From: Streptomyces sp. WZ.A104
Lineage (GTDB): Bacteria; Actinomycetota; Actinomycetes; Streptomycetales; Streptomycetaceae
Assembly (NCBI RefSeq): GCF_002382885.1
Contig: NZ_NWVL01000046.1
Span: 1-64,000, forward strand
Direction of reading: 5' to 3'
Length of the DNA stretch: 64,000 bases
Of the stretch, positions 40,818-49,084 are shown in pieces (the first letter of the stretch is position 1; each line of letters begins with the position of its first letter). The translations under genes and the position numbers were made by a program. A model generated the notes under the pieces. It saw nothing but the letters and a program-made list of their open reading frames with translations, did no database searches and was not told where the DNA came from.

Positions 40818-40925
40818 GCGCCCCCCAACGCCCCCCGCCTCGCATGCCCAGTCGCGCCCCCCAACGCCCCCCGCCTCGCATGCCCAGTCGCGCCCCTCCA
40901 CGTCCCCCGCCTCGCGTGCCCAGCC
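40818..40925. repeat. Three tandem copies of a 36-bp unit
   Basis: Copies at 40818-40853, 40854-40889 and 40890-40925; the first two are identical, the third has several changes. The unit contains CGCCTCGCATGCCCAG after C-runs. They fill the spacer before the mannosyltransferase-like gene. The 36-base length could arise from slippage; the preceding bases are also C-runs. Confidence 0.85.
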
Positions 40926-40982
40926 GCGCGCCCGGCCTTCCGCCGTCCAGGAGTGTCCGACATCGGCGTCATAATCGGCCGT

Positions 40983-42182
40983 ATGTCCGACAACCAGCTC
41001 CGTACCCGGACGCCCGACGCCCCGGGCCCGAGGCCCATCGCTCCCGGGCCCCGGGCCACCGCCGCGCTCCGGGCCGCCGCGCCCGCCCTCGCGGTCTACG
41101 CCGCCGTGCGGGCCCTGGGGCTCCTGGTCCTCTGGGCAGCCGCCTCGGCCACCGGGAAGGACGCACTCACGCGGCTCAGCGGACGCTGGGACTCCGTCTG
41201 GTATCAGCGCATCGCCGAGGACGGATACGGGTACACCGTCACGCTCCCCGACGGCGCCCTCCACTCCGACCTGGCCTTCTTCCCCCTCCTCCCCGCCCTG
41301 GAACGCGGCATCTCAGAGGTGACTCCGCTCACCCCCGGCGGCGCCGGACTCCTGGTCGCCTGGTCGGCCGGGCTGCTCGCGGCCTGGGGCGTCTTCGCCG
41401 TCGGCGCGCACCTTCACGGGCGGCGCACGGGGGTGGTGCTGGCCGCGCTGTGGGGGGTGTATCCGACGGCGTTCGTCCAGTCGATGGCATACACCGAGAC
41501 GCTCTTCACCGCGCTGGCCGCCTGGGCGCTGTACGCCGTCCTCACCAGCCGCTGGATCGCGGCCGGTGCCCTGTGCGCACTGGCGGGGCTCACCCGGCCG
41601 TCGGCGGCCGCCCTCATCGCGGCCCTGGCGATCACCGCCGCCGTCACCCTCGTACGGGAGTGCCGTGCCGGAGGCGGTGCCGGTCCGGTCCTCCGCCGCA
41701 ACGACCGGATGATCGCGGGCGTGGCACTCGCCCCGCTGGGCTGGCTGGCGTACGTCGTGTTCGTGGCCGTACGAGAAGGCAGCCCGTTCGCGTACTTCGA
41801 CGTCCAGGCGCAGTGGGGCAACAACATCGACGGCGGCCGCGCCCTCGCCTCCTTCATCGCCGGTCTCCCGTGGCCCGCCGCCCTCGGGCTGTGCGCGGCG
41901 CTCGGGCTGCTCGGGTGGCTCGTGGTGCTCTGCGTACGGCAGCGGCAGCCGCTCCCCGTCCTCGTCTACACCCTTGCGATCGTCGTCATCTCGCTGATCG
42001 GCGCCGGGTACTTCGGCTCCCGGCCGCGCCTGATGATGCCCGCGTTCCCGCTGCTCCTGCCGCCCGCCGTCGCCCTGATGCGGCTGCGGACGACCGGGCG
42101 CGCGGCAGCCGTCCTCGCCGTGCTCGCCTGCCTGTCGGCCGGTTACGGCGCCTGGACCCTGCTCGGCGCGGGCCCGCCGTAG
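40983..42182 (+). CDS. PIG-V/GT-C-like mannosyltransferase membrane protein
   Basis: A 399-residue polytopic protein with about nine hydrophobic helices. The N-terminal RWDSVWYQRIAEDGY matches the [RW]WD.xxY..I...GY motif of the PIG-V-type mannosyltransferases; HSDLAFFPLLPAL follows. Such enzymes use polyprenyl-phosphate-mannose for protein or lipid glycosylation. Acceptor unknown. The ATG has no strong ribosome-binding site (GGCCGT upstream). It is convergent with the DUF192 gene. Confidence 0.82.
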   Translation: MSDNQLRTRTPDAPGPRPIAPGPRATAALRAAAPALAVYAAVRALGLLVLWAAASATGKDALTRLSGRWDSVWYQRIAEDGYGYTVTLPDGALHSDLAFFPLLPALERGISEVTPLTPGGAGLLVAWSAGLLAAWGVFAVGAHLHGRRTGVVLAALWGVYPTAFVQSMAYTETLFTALAAWALYAVLTSRWIAAGALCALAGLTRPSAAALIAALAITAAVTLVRECRAGGGAGPVLRRNDRMIAGVALAPLGWLAYVVFVAVREGSPFAYFDVQAQWGNNIDGGRALASFIAGLPWPAALGLCAALGLLGWLVVLCVRQRQPLPVLVYTLAIVVISLIGAGYFGSRPRLMMPAFPLLLPPAVALMRLRTTGRAAAVLAVLACLSAGYGAWTLLGAGPP

Positions 42183-42204
42183 GCCGCCCCGGCCCGCCGT
42201 ACGC

Positions 42205-42588
42205 CTACGGGGTGCCCGCCGCCCGCAGCTCCACCCGTACGCCCGGGCGCACCCCCCACCGCTCCATCATCCCGGCCTCCGCCTCCACCACGTGCCGGGC
42301 CCGCAGCCGGGGCAGTCCCAGTCGGCCCGGCTTCATCGTGCGGACCGCCAGCACCCTGAACTTCCGGTCCAGATAAGCCACATCGATGGGAAACCGCATC
42401 CGGAAGGTGTGCACACTCCCGCACGGGGTGAGCATCAGCGCCCCCTCGATCCCGTCCCGCCCGAGCAGCCCCCGGGTGCGTGCCCGGTACGAGGCCGCTA
42501 TCCGCAGCGGGACCTCCCGGGGCCCCTCGCCGGAGTTCGCGCCGACCGTGAGCGTTCCGTCTCCGTCGCGCCATGTCCTTGTCCACAT
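42205..42588 (-). CDS. DUF192-family protein
   Basis: A 127-residue small beta-barrel protein. The family signature is clear: RTRGLLGRDGIEGALML, GSVHTFRMRFPIDVAYLD and VVEAEAGMMERWGVRPG. Function is unknown for the family; members are found near secretion and pilus genes. No signal peptide here, in contrast to many Gram-negative homologues. It is divergent from the prepilin peptidase gene across a 124-base spacer that holds the GGGCCC element. Confidence 0.88.
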   Translation of the reverse strand: MWTRTWRDGDGTLTVGANSGEGPREVPLRIAASYRARTRGLLGRDGIEGALMLTPCGSVHTFRMRFPIDVAYLDRKFRVLAVRTMKPGRLGLPRLRARHVVEAEAGMMERWGVRPGVRVELRAAGTP

Positions 42589-42660
42589 GGGCACCGACCG
42601 TAGCCCCCGGCGGCCCCGCGCGGGTCCCTGACGACCACGCATGGGCCTCCAAGGCCACGT

Positions 42661-42706
42661 ATGGGCCCCCGGGCCCAAGACCCCTGGCGGCAACCGGGAT
42701 TAGGGT
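42661..42706 (+). promoter_or_regulatory. Prepilin-peptidase promoter with GGGCCC double palindrome
   Basis: ATGGGCCCCCGGGCCCA at 42661-42677 holds GGGCCC-CC-GGGCCC; TAGGGT at 42701-42706 fits a TANNNT -10. The centre-to-(-10) distance is 32.5 bases, identical to the flp promoter. Transcription would begin at or near the GTG start at 42713, giving a leaderless message. Confidence 0.55.
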
Positions 42707-42712
42707 CGCCCC

Positions 42713-43585
42713 GTGGACGTCGCGTTGCTCGCCCTCGCCGCTGTCTGGGGTGCCGCCACCGGACTGCTGATCCCGCGTGCCGCCTACCGGTTCGCCGTCG
42801 CGCCGGAGGAGCCCTGGCGTACCGCGTGCCCCGCCGGTCATCCGCTCACCGGGCCGGCGGGCGGCTGGCTCGGCCCGGCCCGCTGCACGCCCTGCGCCAC
42901 AGCCCCGGAAGCGCCCGCCGACGCCGACACGGACGGCATCGAGGCGGTCTGCACCGATCCGGACGGCACCGAGGCGACCGGCACCCGTCCCGGCACCGGC
43001 ACCCGTCCCGGCACCGGTCCGCCTCCCCGTACGCACTACGCCCCCTACGCCCCCGGCGTCCTCGCCCCCCTGGTCACCGTGCTCGCCTGTGTCGTGCTGG
43101 CCGCCGCCACAGGGGCCCGGCCCGAGTTGTTCGGATGGCTGGCGCTGGCCCCCGTCGCCGTGCTCCTCGCCGTCGTCGACCGGCGCGTCCACCGGCTCCC
43201 CGACCCGCTGACCCTGCCCCTGGCCGGTGCGGCCGTCCTGCTGCTCGGCGGCGCGGCCCTGTTCCCCGGACACGCGGGTTCCTGGACGTCCGGGCTGCTG
43301 GGCGGTCTGGCCCTGGGCGGTTTCTACTTCCTGCTCTTCCTGATCAACCCGAACGGCATGGGCTTCGGTGACGTGAAGCTCGCCCTCGCCCTGGGCGTGG
43401 CGCTCGGCTGGTACGGCTGGGAGGTGCTGTTCGTCGGCGGGTTCGCCGGGTTCCTGTTCGGGGCGGCGTACGGACTGGGGCTGGTGATCCTGCGCCGGGC
43501 GGGGCGCAGGACGGGCATCCCGTTCGGCCCGTTCATGATCGCCGGGGCGCTGGCCGGGCTGCTGCTCGGAGCCCTCGCCGCCTGA
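42713..43585 (+). CDS. Prepilin peptidase (A24, TadV/PilD-like)
   Basis: A 290-residue aspartic membrane peptidase that cleaves prepilins after Gly. Catalytic Asp156 lies in AVVDRRVHRLPD, and Asp220 in GMGFGDVKLA (the GxGD motif). An N-terminal cytoplasmic segment has CPAGH and CTPC (Cys39, 58, 61), a cysteine cluster seen in PilD-type enzymes, and a GTRPGTGTRPGTG repeat. Its substrates should be the Flp pilin, the two TadE proteins and probably the 661-residue fusion. It is remote from the main pilus locus but shares a promoter element with flp. Confidence 0.92.
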   Translation: MDVALLALAAVWGAATGLLIPRAAYRFAVAPEEPWRTACPAGHPLTGPAGGWLGPARCTPCATAPEAPADADTDGIEAVCTDPDGTEATGTRPGTGTRPGTGPPPRTHYAPYAPGVLAPLVTVLACVVLAAATGARPELFGWLALAPVAVLLAVVDRRVHRLPDPLTLPLAGAAVLLLGGAALFPGHAGSWTSGLLGGLALGGFYFLLFLINPNGMGFGDVKLALALGVALGWYGWEVLFVGGFAGFLFGAAYGLGLVILRRAGRRTGIPFGPFMIAGALAGLLLGALAA

Positions 43586-43726
43586 CGCCCGAGCGGGACG
43601 TGCGCCAGGTCCGGCGCGCGCCCGCTCGTCCGGGGGCGACGGCTCTTTGCGGGTGCCGACCGGTCGTCGCGGGCCCGGCCCCGGAATCCGTTCGCGTACC
43701 CCTGCCTCACCTGACACGATTTCCCT

Positions 43727-44530
43727 ATGCCCGAAGAGTCCACCCCCCTCCCGTTTTCCTCCGCCGCCTCCCGCGACCGGTTCGAGGCCCTGGTCGCCGA
43801 GGCGGCCGCCGTCCCCGTCGAAGGCTGGGACTTCTCCTGGCTCGACGGCCGGGCCACCGAGCAGCGACCCTCCTGGGGGTACGCCCGCGCGATGGCCGAC
43901 CGGCTCGGCCGGGCCCGTGCCGCGCTCGACCTCCAGACCGGGGGCGGCGAGGTGCTGGCCGCCGCACCGAAGCTTCCGCCGGTGACCGTGGCCACCGAGG
44001 CCTGGCCGCCGAACATCGCCCGCGCCACCGCGCTCCTGCATCCTCTGGGCGCGGTTGTCGTCGCGGACGAGGACGAACCGCCGCTGCCCTTCGGCGACGC
44101 CGCCTTCGACCTCGTCGTCAGCCGTCATCCGGTGACCACCTGGTGGGCGGAGATCGCCCGCGTCCTGGCCCCCGGCGGTACGTACTTCTCACAGCAGGTC
44201 GGACCGGCGAGCGTCTTCGAACTCGTCGAGTTCTTCCTCGGCCCGCAGCCGCCCGAGGTGCGCCGGGCCCGTGACCCCGAGGACGCGCGCGCCGCCGCGA
44301 CGGCGGCCGGACTTGAGCTGGTGGACCTGCGGGCCGAGAGCCTGCGCACCGAGTTCTTCGACATCGGGGCGGTCGTCTACTTCCTGCGCAAGGTGATCTG
44401 GATGGTGCCCGGGTTCACCGTCGAGGGGTACCTGCCCCAACTCGCCGCCCTGCACCGCAGGATCGAGGACGAGGGGCCCTTCCTCGCCCACACGACCCGC
44501 TTCCTGATCGAGGCCCGCAAGCCGGGGTGA
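43727..44530 (+). CDS. Class I SAM-dependent methyltransferase
   Basis: A 267-residue cytoplasmic methyltransferase. Motif I is degenerate but readable (RAALDLQTGGGEVL), post-I is VATEAWPPNIARAT, and motif IV PFGDAAFDLVVSRHPVTTWWAEIARVLAPGGTYFSQQVG. The C-terminal half contains EFFDIGAVVYFLRKVIWMVPGF. The substrate is unknown. It follows the peptidase gene by 141 bases and may have its own promoter. Confidence 0.83.
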   Translation: MPEESTPLPFSSAASRDRFEALVAEAAAVPVEGWDFSWLDGRATEQRPSWGYARAMADRLGRARAALDLQTGGGEVLAAAPKLPPVTVATEAWPPNIARATALLHPLGAVVVADEDEPPLPFGDAAFDLVVSRHPVTTWWAEIARVLAPGGTYFSQQVGPASVFELVEFFLGPQPPEVRRARDPEDARAAATAAGLELVDLRAESLRTEFFDIGAVVYFLRKVIWMVPGFTVEGYLPQLAALHRRIEDEGPFLAHTTRFLIEARKPG

Positions 44531-44688
44531 CCGGCCCGGGGGTGCGGTCGGTGACCGGACCGGGAGACCGCCTCCCGGTCAACCCGCCTACCCCGGACGC
44601 CAGTTCACTCCTGTCTCGGAGGCAACGGGATCGCGGGTGCCGCCGTCCTACTCGACGGGAGCACGCACGGCGAAGCGAAGGAGTGGGA

Positions 44689-45141
44689 GTGGCCATGCCC
44701 TTGGAGCGGGAGGACTGTGCGGCGCGGACCGGGCGCCCGCGGCACGGCAACGCCGACTGGCTCACGGGGTCCCGGATCACCGCCGTCCTCGGGGTGTACT
44801 ACCGGCCCGAGGGGCGCGCGGGTGAGCCGGAGGCCGTCGAGTTCGTGCTCGCGGAGGGCCAGTCCGTGCTGCTGACCTGTGCCTCCGACGGGACGCTCCG
44901 GGTCACCCCCGGCGCCTGGCCCCGGCTGCCCGACTGGTGCGTACCGGCGAGCCAGTGGCAGCACGCCCCGCCCGCCCTGTTACCGCCCGTGCCGTACGGG
45001 GGAGCCTGGACGGTCGTCGGCACCCGGGAGCGCAGGCACGCGAACGGGGAGGTGGTGCAGGCCGTGATCCGGTGCCAGGAAGGGGACTTCGTGGTCGAGG
45101 CCGGGGAGACGATGGCGGTCCGCTTCGACCAGCACCCCTGA
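44689..45141 (+). CDS. Unknown protein with a TTA codon (about 150 aa)
   Basis: The start is GTG 44689 (AAGGAG five bases upstream) or ATG 44695. The protein is rich in beta strands (SRITAVLGVYYRP, AVEFVLAEGQSVLLTCASDGTLRVTPGAW, WTVVGTRERRHANGEVVQAVIRCQEGDFVVEAGETMAVRF), and no motif is recognised. Codon TTA occurs in frame at 44980-44982, so translation should depend on the bldA leucyl-tRNA, implying developmental control. Convergent with the winged-helix gene. Confidence 0.72.
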   Translation: MAMPLEREDCAARTGRPRHGNADWLTGSRITAVLGVYYRPEGRAGEPEAVEFVLAEGQSVLLTCASDGTLRVTPGAWPRLPDWCVPASQWQHAPPALLPPVPYGGAWTVVGTRERRHANGEVVQAVIRCQEGDFVVEAGETMAVRFDQHP

Positions 45142-45174
45142 TCCGCAGAGAGCCACCCCTGATCCGCAGGGAGG
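45133..45174. repeat. 21-bp tandem duplication at a gene end
   Basis: CACCCCTGATCCGCAGRGAG occurs twice with a 21-base period; the first copy contains the TGA stop of the preceding gene. Confidence 0.7.
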
Positions 45175-45220
45175 CCCGTACGCACGATCCGTGCGCCGCT
45201 CCCGCACCCCTCCCGCACTC

Positions 45221-46441
45221 CTACGCGTGCGGTCCCACCGTCACCGTACCCACCGTCAGCTCCGCCGTTCCCTCCATGATCGCGGCCACCCGCTCCACCT
45301 GCTCCTCCAGGTCCCGCAGCCGGGGGGCCGTCAGCGGCTTCAGGGGTTCCACCGTCACCGCGATCCGGCGGCCCGAGCGGCGCTGGTGCCAGACCCCGGC
45401 CACCGTGCCGTCCACCAGCAGCACCGGGTAGTTCCCCGCCTGCCCGCCGCCGAGCGCCCGCTCGTACGCGGTGCCGGGAAACAGCCGCCCCCGGGGGTGC
45501 GAGGCGATCGTGAACGCGTCGAAGTACGGGAGCAGCCGCACGCCCCGCGCCGGCTCGTTCGGGAAGTCCGTATCGCCCGCCACCACCCAGGCGGACCCCT
45601 CGTCCGCGAACTCCACCTCCTCGATCGCCCCCGACGCGGCCGACGCGGCGAACTGCTCGGCCGCCCAGCGCTTCGGTGCCGCGAGCCACCGGGCGAAGTG
45701 GGCGGGGGTCGCGGGCCCGTACGCGTACAGGTACCGCTCGACCAGGGCCGCCAGTGCCGCGGGGCCGGGCATCGGGGTGCACCCGGGGTTGGTGTACGTC
45801 GCCTTCCGGCCCCGGTTCGGGGCGTAGGCGAGGGCGCCCCGGTGGCCCGCCAGGTGCAGGACCTGCCGCCAGCGCGGCCACATCGTCTGAAAGGCGGGCA
45901 TCACCGGGTCCCCGGCCCACGGACCGGTCCGCGCGACGACCTCGTCGGAGAGCTCGTCGACCGTGAGCTCCACCCCCTGCAACGCGTCCCCGACCGCCGT
46001 GACGACCGCCTCCACCTGGTCCGGGGTCATCCGGGCGTCCTTGGAGAAGAGGTTCGGGCCCGTCGGTACGGCGGACAGCGCGCCGGTCCACAGGGGCAGG
46101 TCCGCCACGGGCAGGAGATGCACCGTGCCGCGCGGCCCGAACGTCTTCACCAGGGTGGTCCGCCCGGACTCACCGGTCCCCTCCGCCCACAGCGCCGCAC
46201 GCACGTCCGTACGGGTCAGTCCGTCGCCCCGCAGCCCTACCGACAGCTCGGCAGCCGACAGCACCTGGGCATGCGCGCCGAGCATCGCGCCGACCGCCTC
46301 CGCCGTGGAGGCGGAGGCAGGCGCGGAGGGGGCGGAGGCAGGCGCGGAGGGGGCGGGAGCGGTCAGGTGCTGGCGGGCCAGCCGCCGGGTGTTCGCCTCG
46401 GGCCAGCTCACGGTCACGGTCGCACGGGCTCGTGTCGTCAT
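45221..46441 (-). CDS. Winged-helix protein of the AlkZ/YcaQ-like (HTH_42) family
   Basis: A 406-residue member of the DUF1006/HTH_42 superfamily, whose members include DNA glycosylases that unhook crosslinks (AlkZ) and AlkX-type relatives. Family blocks visible are ANTRRLARQHL, FGPRGTVHLLPVADLPLW, PRWRQVLHLAGHRGALAYAPNRGRKATYTNPG and VLLVDGTVAGVWHQRRSGRRIAVTVEPL. The catalytic QxQ segment of AlkZ aligns with GAHAQVLS, so the first Gln is His. A duplicated 21-base DNA unit encodes APSAPAS twice near residue 40. GAGG precedes the ATG. Confidence 0.82.
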   Translation of the reverse strand: MTTRARATVTVSWPEANTRRLARQHLTAPAPSAPASAPSAPASASTAEAVGAMLGAHAQVLSAAELSVGLRGDGLTRTDVRAALWAEGTGESGRTTLVKTFGPRGTVHLLPVADLPLWTGALSAVPTGPNLFSKDARMTPDQVEAVVTAVGDALQGVELTVDELSDEVVARTGPWAGDPVMPAFQTMWPRWRQVLHLAGHRGALAYAPNRGRKATYTNPGCTPMPGPAALAALVERYLYAYGPATPAHFARWLAAPKRWAAEQFAASAASGAIEEVEFADEGSAWVVAGDTDFPNEPARGVRLLPYFDAFTIASHPRGRLFPGTAYERALGGGQAGNYPVLLVDGTVAGVWHQRRSGRRIAVTVEPLKPLTAPRLRDLEEQVERVAAIMEGTAELTVGTVTVGPHA

Positions 46442-46616
46442 ACCTCGAACGTAGAGCCCCTTCCGGTCAGGGTCTGTCCTCAACCTGCCCCGGGAAGCGC
46501 AGGCACCGGGGTGCGTGCGCCGTGCTCGGAAGGGAGTCCGGTGAATCCGGAGAGTAATTGTGGAGTGGCGTGGCGCGCGATATCACTTACGAAGGGTTAT
46601 GGTGGAAACCCCCCCT

Positions 46617-46659
46617 CGGGCCGGTCCGTATCCCCCCCCCACGGACCGGCCCGTTTTTT
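46617..46659 (+). terminator. Rho-independent terminator with U-tract on plus strand
   Basis: Perfect 13-bp arms (CGGGCCGGTCCGT and complement), an 11-base C-rich loop and a run of six T. No plus-strand gene precedes it within the 264-base spacer. It may also end the minus-strand aldo/keto reductase message. Confidence 0.85.
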
Positions 46660-46705
46660 CCTTTCCACGGAAGCCCCCTTCTGCGGCGGCCCCGTTGACC
46701 ACGCG

Positions 46706-47755
46706 TCAGCCGCGCCCGGCCCAGATGTTCGTACCCGCAGTGTCCACGGCGAAGGTGTCGATCTCCTTCAGCTCCTCGGTGGTCAGCGCCGGGCCCGCCA
46801 GCGCCGCGACGTTCTCCTCCAGCTGCTTCACGCTCGACGCGCCGATCAGCGCCGAGGTCATCCGGCTGTCGCGCAGCACCCACGCGATGGCGAGCTGGGC
46901 GAGCGACTGGCCCCGGCTCCGCGCGATGTCGTTGAGCCCGTTGAGGCGGCGGACCACCTCGTCGGAGAGCAGGCCCGGATCGAGGGACTTGCCCTGGGTG
47001 GCGCGCGAGCCCTCCGGGATGCCCTTCAGGTACTTGTTCGTGAGCAGGCCCTGCGCTAGCGGCACGAAGGAGATGCAGCCCATGCCCGCTGCCTCCAGGG
47101 TGTCGAGCAGGCTGTCGTCCTCGATCCAGCGGTTGATCATGGAGTAGGACGGCTGGTGGATCAGGGCCGGGACGCCCATCTCCCTCAGCAGCCCGGCTGC
47201 CTCGGCGGTCTGTTCCGCGTTGTACGAGGAGACGCCCACGTACAGCGCCTTGCCCTGCTGCACGGCGGACGCCAGGGCGCCCATCGTCTCCTCCAGCGGG
47301 GTCTGCGGGTCGAAGCGGTGCGAGTAGAAGATGTCGACGTAGTCGACGCCCATGCGCTTGAGGGAGGCGTCGAGCGAGGACAGCAGGTACTTCCGGGAGC
47401 CCCACTCGCCGTACGGGCCGGGGTGCATCAGATAGCCGGCCTTGGTGGAAATGACCAGTTCGTCCCGGTATCGGGCGAAGTCCTGTGCGAAGAGCTTGCC
47501 GAAGTTCAGCTCGGCCGAGCCGGGCGGCGGGCCGTAGTTGTTGGCCAGGTCGAAGTGGGTGACCCCGAGATCGAAGGCGCGGCGCAGGATCGCCCGCTGG
47601 GAGTCCAGGGGCCGGTCGTCGCCGAAGTTGTGCCACAGGCCCAGCGACAGGGCGGGCAGCTTGAGGCCGCTGTGCCCGGTCCGGCGGTACTCCATGGAGT
47701 CGTAGCGCGAACCGTCGGCGCGGTAATACAGGTCGGGGGAGAGGTAATCAGTCAC
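46706..47755 (-). CDS. Aldo/keto reductase (YghZ/L-glyceraldehyde-3-phosphate reductase-like)
   Basis: A 349-residue NADPH-dependent TIM-barrel reductase. The tetrad is visible: Asp and Tyr in THFDLANNYGPPPGSAE, Lys in LVISTKAGYLM, and His in DIFYSHRFDPQTP. The C-terminal cofactor-binding block is SALIGASSVKQLEENVAAL. The GPPPGSAE motif marks the YghZ subgroup, which reduces methylglyoxal and L-glyceraldehyde 3-phosphate. The start is GTG 47755, with AAGGAGAG four bases upstream. Monocistronic. Confidence 0.92.
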   Translation of the reverse strand: MTDYLSPDLYYRADGSRYDSMEYRRTGHSGLKLPALSLGLWHNFGDDRPLDSQRAILRRAFDLGVTHFDLANNYGPPPGSAELNFGKLFAQDFARYRDELVISTKAGYLMHPGPYGEWGSRKYLLSSLDASLKRMGVDYVDIFYSHRFDPQTPLEETMGALASAVQQGKALYVGVSSYNAEQTAEAAGLLREMGVPALIHQPSYSMINRWIEDDSLLDTLEAAGMGCISFVPLAQGLLTNKYLKGIPEGSRATQGKSLDPGLLSDEVVRRLNGLNDIARSRGQSLAQLAIAWVLRDSRMTSALIGASSVKQLEENVAALAGPALTTEELKEIDTFAVDTAGTNIWAGRG

Positions 47756-47970
47756 GTTTCTCTCCTTATCACGGACTTGTGACAGGCCGGGTTGGGCCCC
47801 CGTGACCCGATCGCAGTAATGTGGCGGCTTCGGGGAATGCCGATGTGCGGCGCGGCTCATACCCGCGCGCGTGCGGACCGTGCAGCGCTCCCCCGCGGGG
47901 GTGGCCCCCGGACCCCCGGCGACGGGGAGGGCGGGCCCCGGGCCCGCACGGAACCGAGAGGGTGAACGCA

Positions 47971-48732
47971 GTGAACTTCCGCGACCTGGTGTACAGGCTC
48001 TACGCGCGCCGGGTGGAAGGCCGCCTGGACCACGACCAGGTGCCGAAGCACATCGGGGTCATCCTCGACGGCAACCGGCGGTGGGCCAAGGCCTCCGGCG
48101 GATCGGCGGTGCAGGGCCACCAGGCCGGTGCGGACAAGATCTCCGAGCTGCTCGGCTGGTGCACCGAGACCGATGTCGAGGTCGTCACCCTCTGGATGCT
48201 GTCCACGGACAACTTCGACCGGCCCGAGCACGAGCTGAAGCCGCTGCTGCGCATCATCGAGAACACCGTGCGCAATCTCGCCGCGGACGGGCGCTGGCGC
48301 GTCCACCACGTCGGCACGCTCGATCTGCTCCCGCCGGAGACGCAGACGGTGCTCAAGGAGGCCGAGGAGTCGACGTCCGGCATCGACGGGATAATCGTGA
48401 ACGTCGCCGTCGGCTACGGCGGCCGCCAGGAGATCGCGGACGCGGTGCGCTCCCTGCTCCTGGAGCACTCGGCGAAGGGCACCACCTTCGAGGAGCTGGC
48501 CGAGGTCGTCTCCACCGACCTGATCTCCGAGCACCTCTACACCCGCGGCCAGCCCGATCCCGACCTGGTGATCCGGACGAGCGGCGAACAGCGGCTCTCC
48601 GGCTTCATGCTCTGGCAGAGCGCCCACTCGGAGTACTACTTCTGCGAGGTCTTCTGGCCCGCCTTCCGCAAGGTCGACTTCCTGCGGGCCCTGCGCGACT
48701 ACGCCGCCCGCCACCGGCGCTACGGCGCCTGA
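47971..48732 (+). CDS. uppS: Isoprenyl (undecaprenyl-type) diphosphate synthase
   Basis: A 253-residue cis-prenyltransferase that condenses isopentenyl diphosphate to make the polyprenyl carrier for the cell wall. Asp33 in GVILDGNRRWAK binds Mg-diphosphate. Further family motifs are LWMLSTDNFDRP, VGYGGRQEI, and RTSGEQRLSGFMLWQSAHSEYYF. The start is GTG 47971, eight bases after AGAGGG; GTG 47962 is possible. Actinomycetes often hold two such genes, so chain length (C30-C55) and essentiality are not certain. Confidence 0.93.
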   Translation: MNFRDLVYRLYARRVEGRLDHDQVPKHIGVILDGNRRWAKASGGSAVQGHQAGADKISELLGWCTETDVEVVTLWMLSTDNFDRPEHELKPLLRIIENTVRNLAADGRWRVHHVGTLDLLPPETQTVLKEAEESTSGIDGIIVNVAVGYGGRQEIADAVRSLLLEHSAKGTTFEELAEVVSTDLISEHLYTRGQPDPDLVIRTSGEQRLSGFMLWQSAHSEYYFCEVFWPAFRKVDFLRALRDYAARHRRYGA

Positions 48733-49084
48733 ACGGCCCACGGGGACGACTCCCCTATATAGAGGGGAGTCATCGCGCGTCCACCGGGACTTCTCCACAC
48801 CGTGTCATATGCGGCGGCATGGCTTCCCGGGATGAAGGGAATACCTCTGACAGGGCGACATCCGGTCATCAACCAGGCGGATGTCGCATCCAAGTGAGCG
48901 GCACCCAGCCCGCTCGCCCGGGAGGCCCTTTGCACACGAAGGACCGTACACAGCGTGCGGCCGACGCGGAGGCCGTGGTTCGGCCCGCGCACGGGGGCCA
49001 GAACCCGGTCCGTCCTCTCCCTTCGGGAAGCTCCGCGACCGTTCGTCGCACTCCCCGACCTCGTCCGAGGGGGTACGTCCTTCC
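48733..49084 (+). other. Spacer between prenyltransferase and PhoH genes
   Basis: It contains the terminator at 48748-48771 and a leader hairpin at 48855-48887 with 9-bp arms GCGACATCC/GGATGTCGC. GAGGGGG at 49068-49074 is the only ribosome-binding-site-like motif. No gene is supported. Confidence 0.5.
48748..48771 (+). terminator. Terminator after uppS
   Basis: Perfect 9-bp arms GACTCCCCT/AGGGGAGTC with loop ATATAG, 16 bases after the stop. Confidence 0.85.

Noticed and set aside
40763..41059. Minus-strand frame with repeated GHARRG across the 36-bp repeats
   Set aside because: The apparent protein repeat only mirrors the DNA repeat, and the frame overlaps the well-supported mannosyltransferase-like gene.
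46463..46560. Cobalamin-riboswitch-like words (GGTCAGG...ACCTGCC and GGAAGGGAGTCCGGTGAATCC)
   Set aside because: They occur in the wrong order for the B12 element, lack the CCCGCaACTG segment and are followed by no plus-strand gene.
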